From assembly GCA_018873225.1 (NCBI GenBank), contig JAEILZ010000002.1, positions 1,426,001 to 1,490,000 on the forward strand: a DNA stretch of 64,000 bases, in the 5' to 3' direction. A model generated the notes under the pieces. The model saw only the letters and a list, made by a program, of their open reading frames with translations. It made no database searches and had not been told where the DNA came from. The stretch is from [Phialemoniopsis] sp. UDSM-2020. Its lineage: Eukaryota > Ascomycota > Sordariomycetes > Thyridiales > Thyridiaceae. Position numbers and translations under genes: made by a program. This document shows, one piece after another, positions 35,389 to 50,064 of the stretch (its first letter is position 1; the number at the start of each line of letters is the position of its first letter).

Positions 35389-37566
35389 ATAAAGTTTAAA
35401 TTTAATATTAAAATTAATATTATAATAAGAAGGATATTAAATACTATTAATAGGATTTTAAAGTTATAAGCTTTATAAAATAAACTTATAAAGTATTAAA
35501 CTTAAATTAATACTATAAAGGAAAAATACTATAATATAAAGTATAAAGAAAAGATTTTAAAATAAAAAAGTTTTATTATCTTATTAATTTAAAATCTATA
35601 TTTTAAAAGAATAATATAAAACTTAAGTTTAAGTTTATTAGTTCTTTTTAAGTTATTATAAGGATTAGTTTATAAATATATTAATTAACTCTTTCTACTA
35701 AATATAAATAGCTTTATAATATATTTTTTATTTTTTTATTAAAATTATAAAATATTTAAAGAAATAAAAAAGAGATACTTTCTATTTTAAATTATATTAA
35801 AGATAAAAAAGAATAAGAAATTAAAGAAATATAGAATTATAAGAGATTTAAAAGTAAAATATACTATCTTATTAAATAGAAAAACTAATTCTTTAAATAT
35901 AACTAATAGATTCCTATATTAGATATAAAGAATATTTAAGAAGTAATTTAAGTTTTTAAGAAATTATAATTTAAAAAACTTAATTATAAGGAGATTTTAT
36001 ATTAAATATTAGTAATTTAATATTTAAATATAGATAAAAATACTTTAAAAAGATATAAAAATCTTTTTAATAAAAATTAAATAATATAAAATAAAAATTA
36101 AATAATATAAAGTAAGAATTATTAGTAAATTAATAATAATTTAATAGTTTAATTAAATTAAATTTTATTTATAATTTTTTTTTATTTATTTTTTATAAAA
36201 AGATTATAAATTAAATTAATATTAAAATAATAGTAATTTATTTTAAAATCTAAATTAAATAGATTTAATTATTAATCTTCTTAATAGAAATATTAAAACT
36301 AAAAGCTTAATTAATATCTATATAAATTACCTTTAAAGTAATATAAATATAATATTAAATAGTTAATAAGATAAGCTAAAAAGGATTATTAATTAATAAA
36401 TAAGAAATTATTAAATTTTAAATATTATTCTTTTAGTAATTTAATAGTTAATTATAAATAAAATAAAAATAAAAAGAATTATCTATAGAAATTAAATTTA
36501 AAGAAGTTTTATAATAAGTAATAAAAAAAATATAATAAGTTTTAATAAGAATATAATACTTAATATAAGTAATTTAAATTTTAATTAATCTTAAATAAAT
36601 ATAAATTAATATTAAATTACTTATAAAAATCTTCTTTTTTATATTTAAGATATTAATAGTAAATTAATAAAACTTTTTAATATTCTTTATATCCTAAAGA
36701 TAAGTAAAAAAAGTAATATTAAATTAGTTTTAATTTATAACTAAAAAGAGATTAATAAATTAAAAAGCTAATAAAAATTAAAATTAAATTAAAATATTAA
36801 TAATACTACTTAAAAAATTAATATTAAATTATTATTAAAATTATATTAAATATATATTACTAAGAATTTTAATATTATTAAAAACTAAATACTAATTAAT
36901 AATAAATTATATATTCTTTTAGTTTTTAATTATTATAAAGATAATTTATAGGTTATTAATAATTTAATAAAAAGAAAAAAATAAAATAAAAGTATATTAA
37001 AGAATAAATATTTTTAATAGTAATATAATAATTATAATAAGTAGTAATTTTAATATTATAATAATATATAATTAAAAAGGTATTATTATTAATTAAACTA
37101 TAGATATTAAAAATATAATAAAAATAAATTATATAAGCTTATTTATAGGAAATAAAAAGTAATATTATTTTAATAGCTTATTAGTTATAAAAAGAAGTTA
37201 AAATAGAAATAAAATAAAAAAAATAATCTTATTAAGAGAATTTAAAAAGAAATTAAAAGATAATAAGTTTAATTTAAAAAAAAGAAAAAAAAAAAATAAA
37301 ATTTAAAAAAAATTTTTTTTATTTATATCTAATTAATAATAAAACTAAATAAAATATATATTTATAAATAGAATATATTAATTAATTATATTTATATATT
37401 TAATAAATAAAAAGTAATTTAAAGAAGCTAAATTAATAATATTTTTATAATATAATTTAATAGTATTATAATAATAATACTAAGTAAGTTTATTATAAGT
37501 TAATATAAATAAAACTATAATAACTTTATAGCTTTAAAATAAGCTTTATATTAAAAGAGGAATAAT

Positions 37567-37791
37567 TATTATAATAAAAATATAAGCCTTCTTAAGTAAT
37601 AATAATTTAGTATTAAAAGCCTATTATTATAAGACTACTAGTAAATTACTAGTAATTAGAAAGGATACTTATAATAGCTTCTTTTAAGAATTTTTAAATC
37701 TTTAAAATTTAATCTTATTATAAGATATTATTAAATATTATTAAATACTCTATCTATTTTATTTTATTTAATCTATTATAATCTTTTTATA
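37567..37791 (+). repeat. element E 3' LTR
   Basis: 225 bp, same start and end words as the 5' LTR, preceded directly by the purine tract and followed by the TTTAA duplication. Confidence 0.85.
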
Positions 37792-37847
37792 TTTAATCTT
37801 TTTTTATATATATAAATAATTAAATTTAAAATTTAAATTTAATTTAA

Positions 37848-38908
37848 ATAATTATTATTTATATTAATTTAATTTTTAAAAAGAAAAGATAATTAATTCT
37901 AATATAATATATTTAATATAATTAATTTAATATAATAAATATAATACTTATATTTTAAAAATATAATAATAATTTTTAATATTAATAAATATAATTATAA
38001 TATATTAATTTTATTATTTTAATTTAAAGATTTAATTTTTATTAAATTCTTATATATATAAAGAATTAAATTTAAATTTAAAATTTAAATTTTAAATTTA
38101 ATTATAAATATAGAATTCTAAATTATAAATATTACTTATCTTATAATTATAATAATATATTATTAATTTAAATATTTATTTTTAAAATAGTTTTATAAAT
38201 TATAAAATATAACTTTTATATAAATAATATTATTAATTATAAATAAATTTATTTTATAAATTTTAATAATTTTTATTAAAAAAATTAATTATTTATAGTT
38301 TTTCTTTATATATAAAAGAATATATTTAATTTATTTTTTTTTTATTTTTATTTCTTTTTATATATAAAAAAGAAATTAATTATAACTTATAATTATTAAA
38401 ATAATAAAAAAAAAAAATTAAATTTAAGAATTATTTTATCTTTTTTTTTAAAGGTTTTATTAAGTAGCTAAAGATTAAAATAATTAAAATATATTTTAAA
38501 TTTAACTTTAATAATTTAAAAGGTTTTATTAAAGATTTTAACTTTAAAGATAATATAACTTTATTAAGTTTTAATTATCTTCTTATTAGTAGTTAAAAAG
38601 TATATAGCTTTTTATTTATTTAAAAGAATATTATTAAGAATAACTTATAAAAGATTATTTAAACTTTTAAGAATTATAATAAGTAATTTAAAGACTAACT
38701 TATATATATTATAAAAATAGTTTAAAAAGTTAAGAATTAAATAATTAAATAAAATTAAACTTATTATAAACTATTTAAAAATTAAATAGTTAATTAATAA
38801 TTAAATAAAATTATTAAATTTAATAAAGATTTTAAAATTAATTAATAATCTTATTAAATATTAATAATATATAATACTTTTTAATATAATTATATTTTTT
38901 ATTTAAAG
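37848..38908 (+). repeat. repeat C, copy 4, inserted in copy 3
   Basis: Starts TTTAAATAATTATTATTTAT and ends TTTTTTATTTAAAG. Left flank is the AAATTTAAAATTTAAATTTAA stretch of copy 3 and the right flank resumes with AATTTTAAATTTAATTATAA, so about 13-14 bp of target may be duplicated. Same orientation as its host copy. Confidence 0.6.
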
Positions 38909-40778
38909 GAATTTTAAATTTAATTATAAATATAAATTTATAATTATAATAATATATTATTAATTTAAATATTTACTTTTAAAATAATTTTATAAATTAT
39001 AAAATAAAGATTTTATATTTATATAAATAATATTATTAATTATAAATAAATTTATTTTATAAATTTTAATAATTTTTATTAAAAAGATTAATTATTTATA
39101 ATCTTTCTTTATATATATAAAAGTATATTTAATTTTATATTTATTTTTCTTTTTTTTTATTTTCTTTTTATTTCTTTTTATATATAAAAATAAATTAATT
39201 ATAATTTATTATTATTATTTAAAATTAATTTAAAATAAAAAATATTATTAAAAATAAAAAAACTTTTTATTTTTATTTTTAATAAAAAATATTATATAAT
39301 TATATATTAAAATAAATAAAATATTATAATTATTAAAATTTAAAATTAAAAAACCTAAAATCTTTATAAAAAAGTTTAATTTTAAAAATAATATAATTAT
39401 ATTAACTTTTAATTATATTCTTTTTAATATTTAAAAAATATATATTATTTTAAAGATTTTAAAAATTATTATTATTATATAAAGATTAAAGATTATTTAA
39501 GCTTTTTATAACTTTAAAAAGTAATATTAAATTTAATTTAAATATATTAAAAGAATAATTTAAAAGATTAAAAAGTAAAATTAATTTTTTAAATAAATAT
39601 TATTTATATCTTTAAAAAAGGGATTTTATATTTATTATAAATTATTTAAAAATTAAATAATTAATTAATAATTAAATAAAATTATTAAATTTAATTAAAA
39701 TTTTAAAATTAATTAATAGTTTTATTAAATATTAATAATATATAATACTTTTTAATATAATTATATTTAAATAATTATTATTTATATTAATTTAATTTTT
39801 AAAAAGAAAAGATAATTAATTCTAATATAATATATTTAATATAGTTAATTTAATATAATAAATATAATATTTATATTTTAAAAATATAATAATAATTTCT
39901 AATATTAATAAATATAATTATAATATATTAATTCTATTATCTTAATTTAAAGGCTTAATCTATTTCTATATATATAGAAAGTTAAATTTAAATTTAAAAT
40001 TTAAACTTTAAATTTAACTATAAATATAAACCTATAGTTATAATAATATACTATTAATTTAGATATTTATCTTTAAAATAGCTTTTTATAAATTATAAAA
40101 TATAATTTCTATATAAATAGTACTATTAGCTATAAGTAAATTTATTTTATAAGTTTTAATAATTCTTATTAAAAAGATTAATTATTTATAATCTTTCTTT
40201 ATATATAAAAGAGTATATTTAATTCTATTAAATAGCTATTTCTTCTTTTTTTTATTTTATTTTTATTTCTATCTCTTCCTATATATAAAAAAGAAATTAA
40301 TTATAATCTATAATTACTACTTAGAATTAATTAAAATAATAAAAAAGAATAAAATTAAATTTAAAGATTATTTTATCTCTTTTCTTAAGAGCTTTATTAA
40401 GTAGCTAAAGATTAAAATAGTTAAAATATATTTAAAGTTTAATTTTAATAATTTAAAAGGCTTTATTAAAGGCTTTAATTTAAAAGATAATATAGTTTTA
40501 TTAAGCTTTAATTATCTCCTTATTAATAGCTAAAAAGTATATATCTCTTTATATATTTAAAAGACTACTTATAATTTAAAAAAGATTATTTAAACCTTTA
40601 ATAATTATAGTAAATAATTTAAAAATTAATTTAAATATATAAAATAGAAGACTTAAAAGATTAAGAATTAGATAAGTAAATAGAACTAATTTCTTTAAAT
40701 AAGTATTATCTATATTTTTAAAAGAGGGATCTTATACTTATTATAAACTACTTAAAAGTTAAATAGTTAATTAGTAGT

Positions 40779-41150
40779 TATAATAATCTCTTATTTTAAA
40801 TCTTTAAGGTACTAAAATAGAATATATAAGGATTTTATATTAATAATAAGTAATAGATATAAAGTAATAATATAAATTAACTAACTATAGTTAAAATAGT
40901 TTTTATTTAAAGATATATTATTAAATAAAAATACTTTAAATACTAAAGAACTATTTAAATAAATATTTAAAAATAGACTTTATTTATATATATAAATAGT
41001 TAAATTATCTTAAATTACTAATCTATTATAATTAAATTATTCTTAATTAATAAGAATTATTAATTACTTATAATTACTTATCTTATTTATTCTACTAATT
41101 CTAACTATTTAAACTGCTACTTTATAATATTATATCTTAATTTTATAATA
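40779..41150 (-). repeat. element A 3' LTR (left)
   Basis: 372 bp; on the plus strand starts TATAATAATCTCTTATTTTA and ends TTAATTTTATAATA. Followed by TAATATCCCCTTTC, whose reverse complement is the polypurine tract. Confidence 0.87.
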
Positions 41151-42926
41151 TAATATCCCCTTTCTAAATTAATATTCTAATAACTTTAACTACCTTTTAA
41201 AATCTATATTATTAGATTTTAAACTTTTACTATAAATATAACTCTTCTTTTAATTCTTTTTATTTCCTTCTAATAAGATATTATTAGGATATATTAAGAA
41301 ATAAAAGCCTAAGTTATTATATAATTATAATACTTTACTAAATAAAATCTTTTAAAATAAATTTAAAATTATATCTTATATATACTATTTTAAAAATAGT
41401 TTATAATATAAAATAATAGAAAGAATAAAAAGATATTTAAAATATATTTATTATAGTTAATCCTATAATAATATAGATATTCTAATAGGTATTTATATAT
41501 ACTATTATCCTATTAACTAAAAAGATAGTATATTAACTATTATAATATTTTATATAACTATTAAAGTAAAATACTTAAAATAAATTAAAATAAATAAAAA
41601 GAAAAGATTTTTTAATCTTTAAAGAAAGATAAATAAGATTTTTACTTATCTTATTTATTTATAAAAATAATATTATTCTCTTTATAAGAAAGATATATAA
41701 ATAGTATAATATAATTTAAAAAGTATAAATAAATTAAAAAAGTAAAAGAAAAGAAAATTAAATATTACTATTAAAATATAATTTATTAGTAGTTTTAATA
41801 TAATTAATTAGAATATTATTAATTTAAATAAATAAATATTAATTAATTTTAAATCTATTAATAGAATTATTAAAATAGCTTTATATAATATAATAAGTAT
41901 TTAATAAGTTTCTAAGTATTTTTCTTATTATTATAATCTTTTTATTTAATTAAATACTTTTTATTTAATACTTTTTATTTAAATATTTATTTAACTTTAT
42001 ATTCTTCTTTTTTTACTTTTATTTCTATTAATTCTTTTAATTATACTTTTAAAAAGGCTAGTTTTAATAGGAATATATAAAAAATTAAGTAAATATATAT
42101 TAATTTTAGTAATAATAGTTTATAATTAAATATTAAAATCTTATATAAAACTTTAAATAATTCTAATTTTTTATAATCTAATTTATTATTAAATTATTTT
42201 ATTATAATATTTTTCTATAATAAATAGATTATATCTTCTTTTTAAAAGGATAATTCTTTTATCTTTTTCTAATTATAATAATATATTATTTACTATTATA
42301 TAAATTTTAGTTCTATTTTTAAAAATATATATAATTTCTTAAGATATTTTATTTTAAGAATTATAAATTCTATATTAATTCTATCTTAAAGTTATTAATA
42401 AACCTTAGGTTCTCTATTATAGTTTATAAAAAATAATAATAATTTTATTATTTCTATTTTAAAGCTATTATATATAAATTATATTAATAATAGTAATTTT
42501 ATTTAATTATTTTATTTATAATTAATATAATTATATAAATAAGCTTTTAATATTTAATTTAGTTATTTTATTTATTTATTAATTTATAAATAATAAATTA
42601 TTATAAGTTTTTATTTACTTCTAATTATTTTATAAAGAAAATATAGAATTTTAATATAAATATAGTTTCTTTATTAGTAATAATTTTATATAATAACCTA
42701 TAGTTAATTATAATAGTTCTTAAGAAAATAAATACTAGTTATTCTATTAAATATACCTTTTTAAATAGTAAGAAGTATATATATTTAATAAATCTTTTAA
42801 AGATTATTAAGATACTATTATATTCTATTTCTATTATTAGATCTTTAAATTTTAATAGCTTAATAATAAAGTCTATAATAATTAAATACTAAGGTTTTTC
42901 TAATATTAATATAAGCTGTAGTTCCC

Positions 42927-43301
42927 TATTATAAAACCAAGATAAAATACTACAAAGTAGGTAACTTAAGCAGTTAAAAATAATAGATAGATAAAATAAG
43001 TAGAATTACTTTAAAGAAATAATTACTTATAATAGAATTATAATTAATTATTATAAAAAAGTAATTAATTATAATAAATTTATAATTTAAAGGTTTATAT
43101 ATATAAATAATATTTATTTTTAAATATCTATTTAAATAGCTCTTTAATATTTAAAGTATCTTTATTTAATAATATATCTTTAAATAAAAGCTATTTTAAT
43201 TATAATTAATTAACTTATATTATTACTTTATATTTACTATTTACTACTAATATAAACCCTATATATATTCTATTTTAATATCTTAAAGATTTAAAATAAA
43301 A
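42927..43301 (+). repeat. element B 5' LTR
   Basis: About 375 bp, reverse complement of the A and D LTRs in plus-strand reading. Starts TATTATAAAACCAAGATAAA, ends AAAATTATTATA. Confidence 0.85.
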
Positions 43302-46300
43302 AATTATTATATATTAAATACTTTTATTTAATAAATAAACTATACTTTAAATAATAATATAAAAAAAATAATATTAAGAAAATTATTTTTAATTAATATT
43401 AAATCTATTTACTTAATAAAATAAATAATAACTAAAATCTAATAACTTTAAGATATAATTATTATATTTTAAGTATTTAAAAAGAAAGTTAAATATAAAA
43501 TCCTTTTAATATTTAATAGAATTAAAAAAAAATTATAAAGATTCCTTATATAATATTAAAAATATTTATATAAATATTAATTTAATTTTCTATATTTAAA
43601 AGATTAAATCTTATTTATAACTATTAAACTTAAAAGAAAAGCCTTTATTTAATTTAAATCTATATAATATAATTAATTTAAATATAATATTAAAGTTAAA
43701 TATAATAATAAAACTAATATTATCTTCTAAGAAAGATTTAAAAAATTTAAAAAAACTATTAAAATAGCTTTTAAAAATCTTAATAAGAAGTATTTTATAA
43801 AATAGAAATTAAATACCTTAAAATAGAAAAGAAATATATCTTTTTATATTATATAGTTCTAATAAATTATTAATATATTAAATTAAAATAATAAATTACT
43901 TATAATAATCTTTTATAATAAATTAAAATTAAAAATAAAAGATAAATTAATTAAAATAAATAAATTTAAAATATTTATTAATTATATAATAATTATAATA
44001 TAAATTAATAATTAATTATATAAGTAATAATTAAAAAAAAGAAATTACTAATTAATATAATAATATTATTTATAATAATTTAATTTAAAAAGAAAAATAA
44101 TATAATAAAAAACTATTATAATATAAGGATTAATATAATATTTAAAATTTATAAAATTTAATATAATAAAATAATAAGATAATAAGAAATACTTTAATTA
44201 TAGGAAATTAAAGTATTTTTTAAAGAATTATTAATAAAAAAAGAAATTTTAATAAATATTTAAAATTAAATAATTAAATATTATTTAAATAAATAATTAT
44301 ATAAATAAATATTAAATAATATATTATAATAATAACTATATAATATACTTATTAGGAAAATAAAATTTAAAATAATTCCTAAAGAATAAAAATTAATTAT
44401 AAGTTATTATTATATTAAATTAATAAGATAATACTTTTAAGAAATTAATTAATATTATTAATTTAAATAACTTATTAAATATATTATATATAATAAAAGA
44501 ATTTATAAAAAAATATAATAAAAATCCTATAAAAAAAGATTAAAATTAAATAAATAAATTTATTAATAAAATAATAATTAAAAATAAAAAATAAATCCTT
44601 ATATAAATTAAAAAATAAAAATAAAAAGAAAAAAATCTTATAATATTAATTTTAAAAGAAATAAAAGACTATTAATAGCTAAAAATATTAAAAAGATAAT
44701 AAAATTTAATTTTAATAAGAAATAAATAGTAAATAATTATTATAAAAAAAAGCTTATAAAAAATAAATTAATAAGATAAATAATTAAAATAAAAAATATA
44801 ATTTAATAAAAACTTTTAATTTTATTATAAAATTAAAAAATACTTAAATCTATTTTAAATAATATATATTTATAATAAATATCTAATATACTTTTAATTA
44901 AAAGCTAAATATAAATTCCTATTATAATAATTTTAAAATTATAAAATCTATATATATTTATAAAATAAATTAAAATTTTAAAAAGTTTATTAAATAAATA
45001 ATAATAATAAATATATAAAACTATAAATAAGATTTAATTATTTTTTATTTTATATAATAAAAAAAAGAATAATAAATATATATATAATAGTATAATATAA
45101 AATATATTATTTAAAAAAACTTAAAATATAATATTATTTAAAAAAAAAAATAATATAAAAAATATAAATATATTTATATATAAGCTAATATATAAATTAA
45201 TTTATTAAAAAAATTAAAATAATAATAATTAAAGTTTTTTTAAAATAACTTTATTAAATAATATAAAATAGATTTATAAAAAAAAATATTATATTAAAAA
45301 AAGAAATATTAAATTAAAAGATATTAAAAGATTAATATAAATAAATTAAAATTATTAAAAAAAGAATATAAAAAGAATTTAAAAAAGATTTAAAAAAGTT
45401 AATAAAAATTAAATATATTAAATAATATTAAAATCTAATTAAAAGAAATATAATATATAACTACTAAAAGAAAATAAAAATAATAAAACTTTAAATATTT
45501 TAAAAAGACTTAATAATATAATAAAAATATATTTATTAATAAATTTATAATAAAAAAATAAATAAATAAATATTAAAAAATAAATATAATTCTTATTAAA
45601 AGATTAAATAAAAAATAAAATTAAAAGAATTTTAAAAACTATTTTTAATTATATATTAATATTAATAAAAATATAATTTAATAATTATAATATATATATT
45701 TTAATTAATAATAATATATAAAAAAATTTTATTATATTATAATTAATTAATAAATTTAAGATTTTATAAGCTTATAAGAAAATATTATATAATTTATATA
45801 TAATAAATAGAAATTAAATTTAATATAAAAAAAATTAAATTAATTAAAAAATTATATAGTTTCTTATTAAGATTAATAAGTTATATATTTAAATCTCTTT
45901 TAATATTATAAATATAATAAAATATAATATAATATTAGAAATATTATAATTATAATAAAATAATTTATATATTAATTAATTTATTAATTAAATAATATAA
46001 TTAAAATAATTATATTAAAAATAATTAAAAAAGAATTTAATTTTTATAGCTTTTTAAAAATAGAATATATATAAATTATTAATTTATAAAGTATTTTTAT
46101 ATTTTAAAGGAGAATAACTTAAAAGAATTATAATAATATTAAAAGAATATTATAAATATATAAAGCTATTTTAATTAAAATTAAATATAATATTATTATT
46201 ATATTTATATTATAATTATAAAATATTATTAAAATTAAGAATTATATTTAAATTTTAAAAGATTTATAATTTAAATAAATTATAATTTAAGAAATTAAAA

Positions 46301-46702
46301 AAATACTTAAAAAAGAATCTTTAAAAAGATTTTATTTAACTATTTAAATTATTAATAAAATATTTAATCCTTTAAATATTAAAAAAAAATAATAAATAAA
46401 GAATATATATTAATTATTAATAACTTAATAATATTATAATTAAAAATTAATATTTATTATTATTAATTATTAAATTATATAATAAATTATATAATATTAA
46501 TTAGTTTATAATATTAAATTTATTAAAAGCTTATAATTTAATTTATATTAAAAAAAAATATAAATAAAAAACTATATTTAAAACTTATTTAAAATATTTT
46601 AAGTATTTTATTATATCTTTTAAACTTATAAATATTTTAATATCTTTTTAAAATTTAATTAATAATATATTTAAAAAGTATTTTAATAATTTTATTATTA
46701 TT

Positions 46703-46900
46703 TATTTTAATAATATTTTTATTTACTTTAAAATATTAAAAGAATATTAATAATATATTTATAAAATACTTTAAAATCTTTAAATAATAAATCTATTAAT
46801 AAATCCTAATAAAAGCTAATTTTATATATAAAAGATATTATATTTTAAATATTTAATTTAATTAAATAAAATATAAATAGATTTAATAAAATTTAAAATA
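46703..46900 (+). pseudogene. element B reverse transcriptase core remnant
   Basis: Frame starting 46703 reads YFNNIFIYFK, which is the Ty3/gypsy YxDDIxIYSK box with both Asp codons changed to AAT and Ser TCT to TTT. It is followed by KEY, then INPNKS-like text near 46,795-46,815, as in gypsy RT after the box. Further on, 46,915-47,020 keeps LKNIKEI...NYYK, the stretch that precedes RNase H. Stops from RIP interrupt it. Confidence 0.75.
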
Positions 46901-49679
46901 ATTAAAAGTTAATTAATACTTAAGAATATTAAAGAAATTTAATTTTTTTTAGAATTTATAAATTATTATAAATAATTTTTAAAAAGATATAATAAATTAA
47001 TAATTATATTAATAAATCTTATTAAAAAAATAAAACTTTTAATTAAATAAAGAAATATTAAAAAATATTTAATAAAATTAAAAAATATCTTTTTAATAAA
47101 TTAATAATTAAAATTATAAATTTTAAATAATCTTATAAATTAAAAATAAATATATTTAATTATATTTTAAAAAAATAATTTAAATAATATAATAATAATA
47201 AAATATTATATTTAATAATATTTTTTTTAAAGAAACTATATAAATTTAAATTTAATTATTAAATTTATAATAAGAAATTAATAATTATTATTAAATACTT
47301 TAAAAAATAAAAACTATATTTAAATAGAATAATATATTTAATTATAATATATATAAATTATAAAAACTTTATATATTTTATAACTTTTAAAGAATTTAAT
47401 AAATAATAAATAAAATAAATAAATTTTTTTTTAAAATTTAATTTTAAAATCTTATATTATAAAGAATTTAATAATAATTAAATAAATATTTTAAATTAAA
47501 AATTAAATTATAAATAAGAAATACTTATAAATATATAAATAATTATATAAATAAATTTAAATAAAACCTTTAAAAGGATTTTATAATAAATTTCTTTTAT
47601 AAAAATATAAATATTATTAAATAATATAAAAAAATAAAAAATATATTAATATTATAAAAATAATTTATTTATTAAATATAAATTAATAAAAGATTATTTT
47701 ATTATATATAAAAATTATATTTATATATTATTAATATTTAAGAAAAAATATATAAAGAAAATTTATAAAGTTAAAATATATAAATATTAAAGAATTATAT
47801 AAATTATAATAAGAATCTAATAAATATATAATTTTTTATAACTTAATTAAATTATAAAAGATATTATTAAGAAATACTTATAATATAATTTTAATAAGAT
47901 ATTAAAATATAAAATATATAGAAAATTATAATTTATATTAATATTAAATAAATTCTAATATTTAATTATTATAGATTTTATTATTAAACTATTAAAATTT
48001 AAAGATTTAATAATAGAAATAAAATATAATAATATTTTAATAATCTTTAAAAGACTTATTAAATATATATATTTCTTATTATTTAAAGAAATATATTTAA
48101 TAAAATAATTAATATTTATTTTTTTAAAAATTATTATAACTAATTATAAGTTACTATATAAGATTATTACTAATAAAAAGATTATATTTATATTAAAATT
48201 CTATATTTCTTTTATAAGATAATTAAAAATAAATAAAAAACTTATAATAATTTATTATTTATAAACTAATAAATAAATTAAATAATTAAATTAAATATTA
48301 AAGGTTTATTTATATAATTATATTAATTATAAATAAAATAATTAAATAAAATTTTTATTTTTAATTTAATTTATATATAATAGCTTTAAAATAGAAATAA
48401 TAAAAATATTATTATTCTTTATAAATTATAATTAAAAACCTAAGATTTATTAATAACTATAGAATAAAATTAATATAAAATTTATAATTCTTAAAATAAA
48501 ATACTTTAAGAAGTTATATATATTTTTAAAAATAAAATTAAAATTTATATAATAATAAATAATATATTATTATAATTAGAAAAAAATAAAAGAATTATCC
48601 TTTTAAGAAAAAGATATAATTTATTTATTATAGAAAAATATTATAATAAAATAATTTAATAATAAATTAAATTATAAAAAATTAAAATTATTTTAAGTTT
48701 TATAAAAGATATTAATATTTAATTATAAATTATTATTATTAAAATTAATATATATTTATAATATTTTCTATATATTTCTATTAGAATTAATCTTTTAAGA
48801 AGTTTAATTAAATAAATTAATAAAAATAAAAATAGAAAAAGAAGAATATAATATTAAGAAAATACTTAAATAAAGAATATTTAATAGGAAATATTTAATT
48901 AAATGAAAAGATTATAATAATAAAGAAAATATTTAAAAACCTATTAAATATTTAATATATTATAAAAAGAAGCTTTAATAGTTCTATTAATAAATTTAAT
49001 ATTAATAAATATAAGATTATTTAAATTAATAGTATTTTAATTAATTATATTAAAACTATTAATAGATTATATCTTAATAGTAATATTTAATTTTTTTCTT
49101 TTTTATTTTTTTAATTTATTTATATTTTATAAATTATATTATATTATTTTTATATTCTTTTTATAAAATAAATAATATTACTTCTATAAGTAAACTAAAT
49201 ATATAAATAACTTTAAAAGCTTCTTTTCTACTTCTATTTCTTTTTATTTTAAGTATTTTACTTTAATAATTATATAAAATACTATTATAATTAGTATATT
49301 ATCTTTTTAATTAATTAAATAATAGTATATATAAATACTTATAAGAATATCTATTCTATTATAAGAATAACTATAATAAATATATTTTTAATATCTTTTT
49401 ATTTTTTTAATTATCTTATAAACTAACTTATAATTAAAATAATATATATATAATATAACTTTAAAGTTATTATATAGGATCTTATTTAATAAAGTATTAT
49501 AATTTTAAAATATTTAAAATTTTTATTTCTTAATATAACTTAAAGATATAATTATTAGAAAGAAATCTAAAGAATTAAAAAAAGAGTTTAATACCTATAA
49601 TAGAAATTTAAGATTTAATAAATTAAATTTTAAAAAATAATTAAAGTTATTAAAATATTAATTTAAAAAGGAGATATTA

Positions 49680-50064
49680 TATTATAAAACTAAAATAAAG
49701 TACTATAAAGTAGATAATTTAAATAGTTAAAAATAATAAATAAATAAAATAAGTAAGATTATTCTAAAGAAATAATTATTTATAATAGAATTATAATTAG
49801 TTACTATAAAGAAGTAATTAATTATAATAGATTTATAATTTAAAGGTTTATATATATAAGTAATATTTATTTTTAAATATTTATTTAAATAGCTTTTTAA
49901 TATTTAAAATATTTTTATTTAATAATATATTTTTAAATAAAAGCTATTTTAACTATAATTAATTAACTTATATTATTACTTTATATTTATTATTTACTAC
50001 TAGTATAAACCTTATATATATTTTATTTTAATACCTTAAGAATTTAAAATAAAAAATTATTATA
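49680..50064 (+). repeat. element B 3' LTR
   Basis: About 385 bp, same orientation as 42927-43301, preceded by the polypurine tract. Confidence 0.85.

Larger units (their letters stand above)
29543..37791 (+). mobile_element. element E, Ty3/gypsy LTR retrotransposon (decayed)
   Basis: Bounded by direct 225 bp LTRs and a 5 bp duplication TTTAA (29538-29542 and 37792-37796). A purine tract AAAAGAGGAATAAT precedes the right LTR, so sense is plus. Decayed pol text in order: an aspartic-protease-like stretch near 31,080-31,160, reverse transcriptase near 31,640-32,250, integrase zinc-finger and core near 33,450-34,100. This PR-RT-IN order is that of Ty3/gypsy. Without the repeat C insertion at 34256-35403 it is about 7.1 kb. 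About 2.2 kb after integrase (35,404-37,566) remains unassigned. Confidence 0.85.
29367..39758 (+). repeat. repeat C, copy 3, split by element E and by copy 4
   Basis: Three pieces make one full unit: 29367-29542, 37792-37847 and 38909-39758, about 1.08 kb in total. The first gap is element E with its TTTAA duplication; the second is repeat C copy 4. The pieces join in the same order as uninterrupted copies. Confidence 0.65.
42927..50064 (+). mobile_element. element B, Ty3/gypsy, inserted in element A in opposite sense
   Basis: Same family as A but inverted. LTRs at 42927-43301 and 49680-50064; AAAAAGGAGATATTA purine tract just before the right LTR; total 7,138 bp. Target duplication is TTCCC on the left (42922-42926) and TTTTT on the right (50065-50069), equal if the right copy lost its C residues to RIP. 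Element D shows the uninterrupted host sequence near 60,838-60,860. The RT catalytic region lies near 46,700. Confidence 0.87.

Noticed and set aside
37020..37250. Possible CCHC-knuckle-like text as in LINE ORF1, near the 3' end of element E
   Set aside because: Too many Cys codons would have to be restored by assumption, and no ORF2 follows. Kept only as part of the unassigned 3' segment.
43302..43350. Primer-binding site next to the element B 5' LTR
   Set aside because: TATTAAATACTTTTATTTAA cannot be matched to a tRNA 3' end with any confidence after RIP.
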